Assembly (NCBI GenBank): GCA_017617525.1
Contig: JAFZWA010000003.1
Location: 1 to 64,000 of the forward strand
DNA length: 64,000 nucleotides
Direction of reading: 5' to 3'
Origin: Clostridiales bacterium
GTDB lineage: Bacteria > Bacillota > Clostridia > Saccharofermentanales > Saccharofermentanaceae
Part shown: one piece after another, positions 63,330 through 64,000 of the stretch
Layout: each line of letters opens with the position of its first letter
How positions within the stretch are numbered: position 1 is the first letter of the stretch
Notes under the pieces: model-generated
Databases searched by the model: none
What the model was told of the DNA's origin: nothing
The model's input: the letters and a program-made list of their open reading frames with translations, nothing else
Translations under genes and position numbers: made by a program

Positions 63330-64000
63330 TTAACCTCCGTTCACGGTGATCTTCTTGACCGAGTAGTTCCAGAACAGCGTGCCCAGAAGCGTCAGGATCA
63401 GTGCCCACGCCAGCTGCAGTCCGAACATCGGGAGAAGACCCTCGATCGTGTTGGTGTCGTTCTTTTCGAGAAGTATCGTAAGCGGAATATCGTAGACTGC
63501 TCGGAAGGGAAGGTAGTCGACGACCTGTCTTAAGGCTTCCGGGAAGAAAGCCAGCGGGATCGACGCGCCCGAAAGAAGAAGTACGATAGTCTCTTTTACG
63601 ATGTTGATGCCCCATGTCGATTCGGTGTACAGGCAGATCGTGGCGACGATCATTTCCATACTGAAGTTAACGATCAGGGCCAGTACTGTCGCGACGGCAA
63701 ACCACAGAAGGTTGATGCCCATCGGGATCGCGCCGTTAGTGACGATCAGTACGACGATAAATGTCGGTACGAATGTCAGCGCGAAAAGCACTACATGGGA
63801 GCCTGAGTAGCTCCAGAAGGTGTACTCGCGGAACCTCATCGGCTTAAGAAGGTCGAGTATGATCTTTCCCGACTGGATCGAACGGCTCATATCCCATACC
63901 ACGAACATTTCAAGGAAGTTGAAAAGGGCCGTTGCGAGGATCAGGTAGATCATGGTGTCGGTAAAGGTCATGCCGTTCACGACTTCCGTTCCGGCAGAAG
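63330..64000 (-). CDS. ABC-2 type transporter permease (partial)
   Basis: Open past the window end on the minus strand, so the N-terminus is missing; about 223 residues are visible. Five membrane segments remain. SIQSGKIILDLLKPMRFREY matches the family's cytosolic loop (SGKI-LLLKP). The C-terminus is Asn-Tyr-Ser-Val-Lys-Lys-rich (NYSVKKITVNGG). It is first of the permease pair and coupled to the next gene by a 1-bp gap. Confidence 0.8.
   Translation of the reverse strand, partial: SAGTEVVNGMTFTDTMIYLILATALFNFLEMFVVWDMSRSIQSGKIILDLLKPMRFREYTFWSYSGSHVVLFALTFVPTFIVVLIVTNGAIPMGINLLWFAVATVLALIVNFSMEMIVATICLYTESTWGINIVKETIVLLLSGASIPLAFFPEALRQVVDYLPFRAVYDIPLTILLEKNDTNTIEGLLPMFGLQLAWALILTLLGTLFWNYSVKKITVNGG

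Overview
The window reads as a chromosomal segment of a Gram-positive anaerobe of the class Clostridia, probably a gut or rumen lineage. The evidence is gene content, not a search: type III glutamine synthetase (GlnN), LL-diaminopimelate aminotransferase (DapL), a tryptophan T-box, a TPP riboswitch, an ANTAR regulator beside nitrogen genes, many lipobox lipoproteins, and strong AGGAGG-type ribosome sites. There is no rRNA, tRNA, CRISPR array, phage or IS element that I can recognise. Base composition is near 50% GC throughout.

Layout. 1-6014: end of carB, three tandem hairpins, a DUF3795-like gene, a HIT protein, a duplicated pair of DUF6273-like lipoproteins (minus strand), a HAD phosphatase and a TIM-barrel epimerase-like protein. 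6091-11946: a lipoprotein with two cystatin-like QVVxG repeats, an ECF sigma/anti-sigma pair, a papain-like lipoprotein protease, a ProC-family reductase and a Cof-type phosphatase. 11990-30100: nitrogen block with pyrG, asnB, an Amt-PII fusion and glnN (minus), then an ANTAR regulator, dapF, dapL, two small genes, gltB and gltD (plus). glnN, amt, the ANTAR gene and gltB each have a structured leader. 30109-32291: LUD protein, SDR, cyclase-family hydrolase. 32351-39802: P-type ATPase, then a signalling run of FecR-like protein, CHASE2-adenylate cyclase and an MBL-GAF-GGDEF protein. 39880-45060: a lipoprotein, then TPP riboswitch-thiM-thiE-thiD and thiC. 45163-47827: sulfur operon (metY, cysK) behind a promoter with two 17-bp palindromes and a 22-codon leader ORF ending in three Cys among its last five residues. 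47988-53099: two large paralogous lipoproteins. 53309-57519: pheA, aroF, a decayed higBA locus, Trp T-box and trpB2. 57761-64000: GAF-GGDEF protein, an Rrf2 regulator with three Cys, a tandem triad of zinc-ribbon membrane proteins and two ABC-2 permeases (the second cut by the window end).

How it fits together. Ammonium is taken up by Amt, fixed by GlnN and GltBD, and spent on Asn, CTP, diaminopimelate and aromatic amino acids encoded nearby. Regulation appears largely RNA-based (T-box, TPP, structured nitrogen leaders, Cys-rich leader ORF). The Rrf2 gene at 59190-59585 has a near match to the sulfur-operon palindrome over its own promoter, which makes it a candidate regulator of metY-cysK.

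The most unusual signal crosses gene boundaries: the octamer AAAAGCAC (either strand) occurs about 34 times by eye, where about 2 are expected. It is balanced between strands, lies in several reading phases and is enriched between genes.
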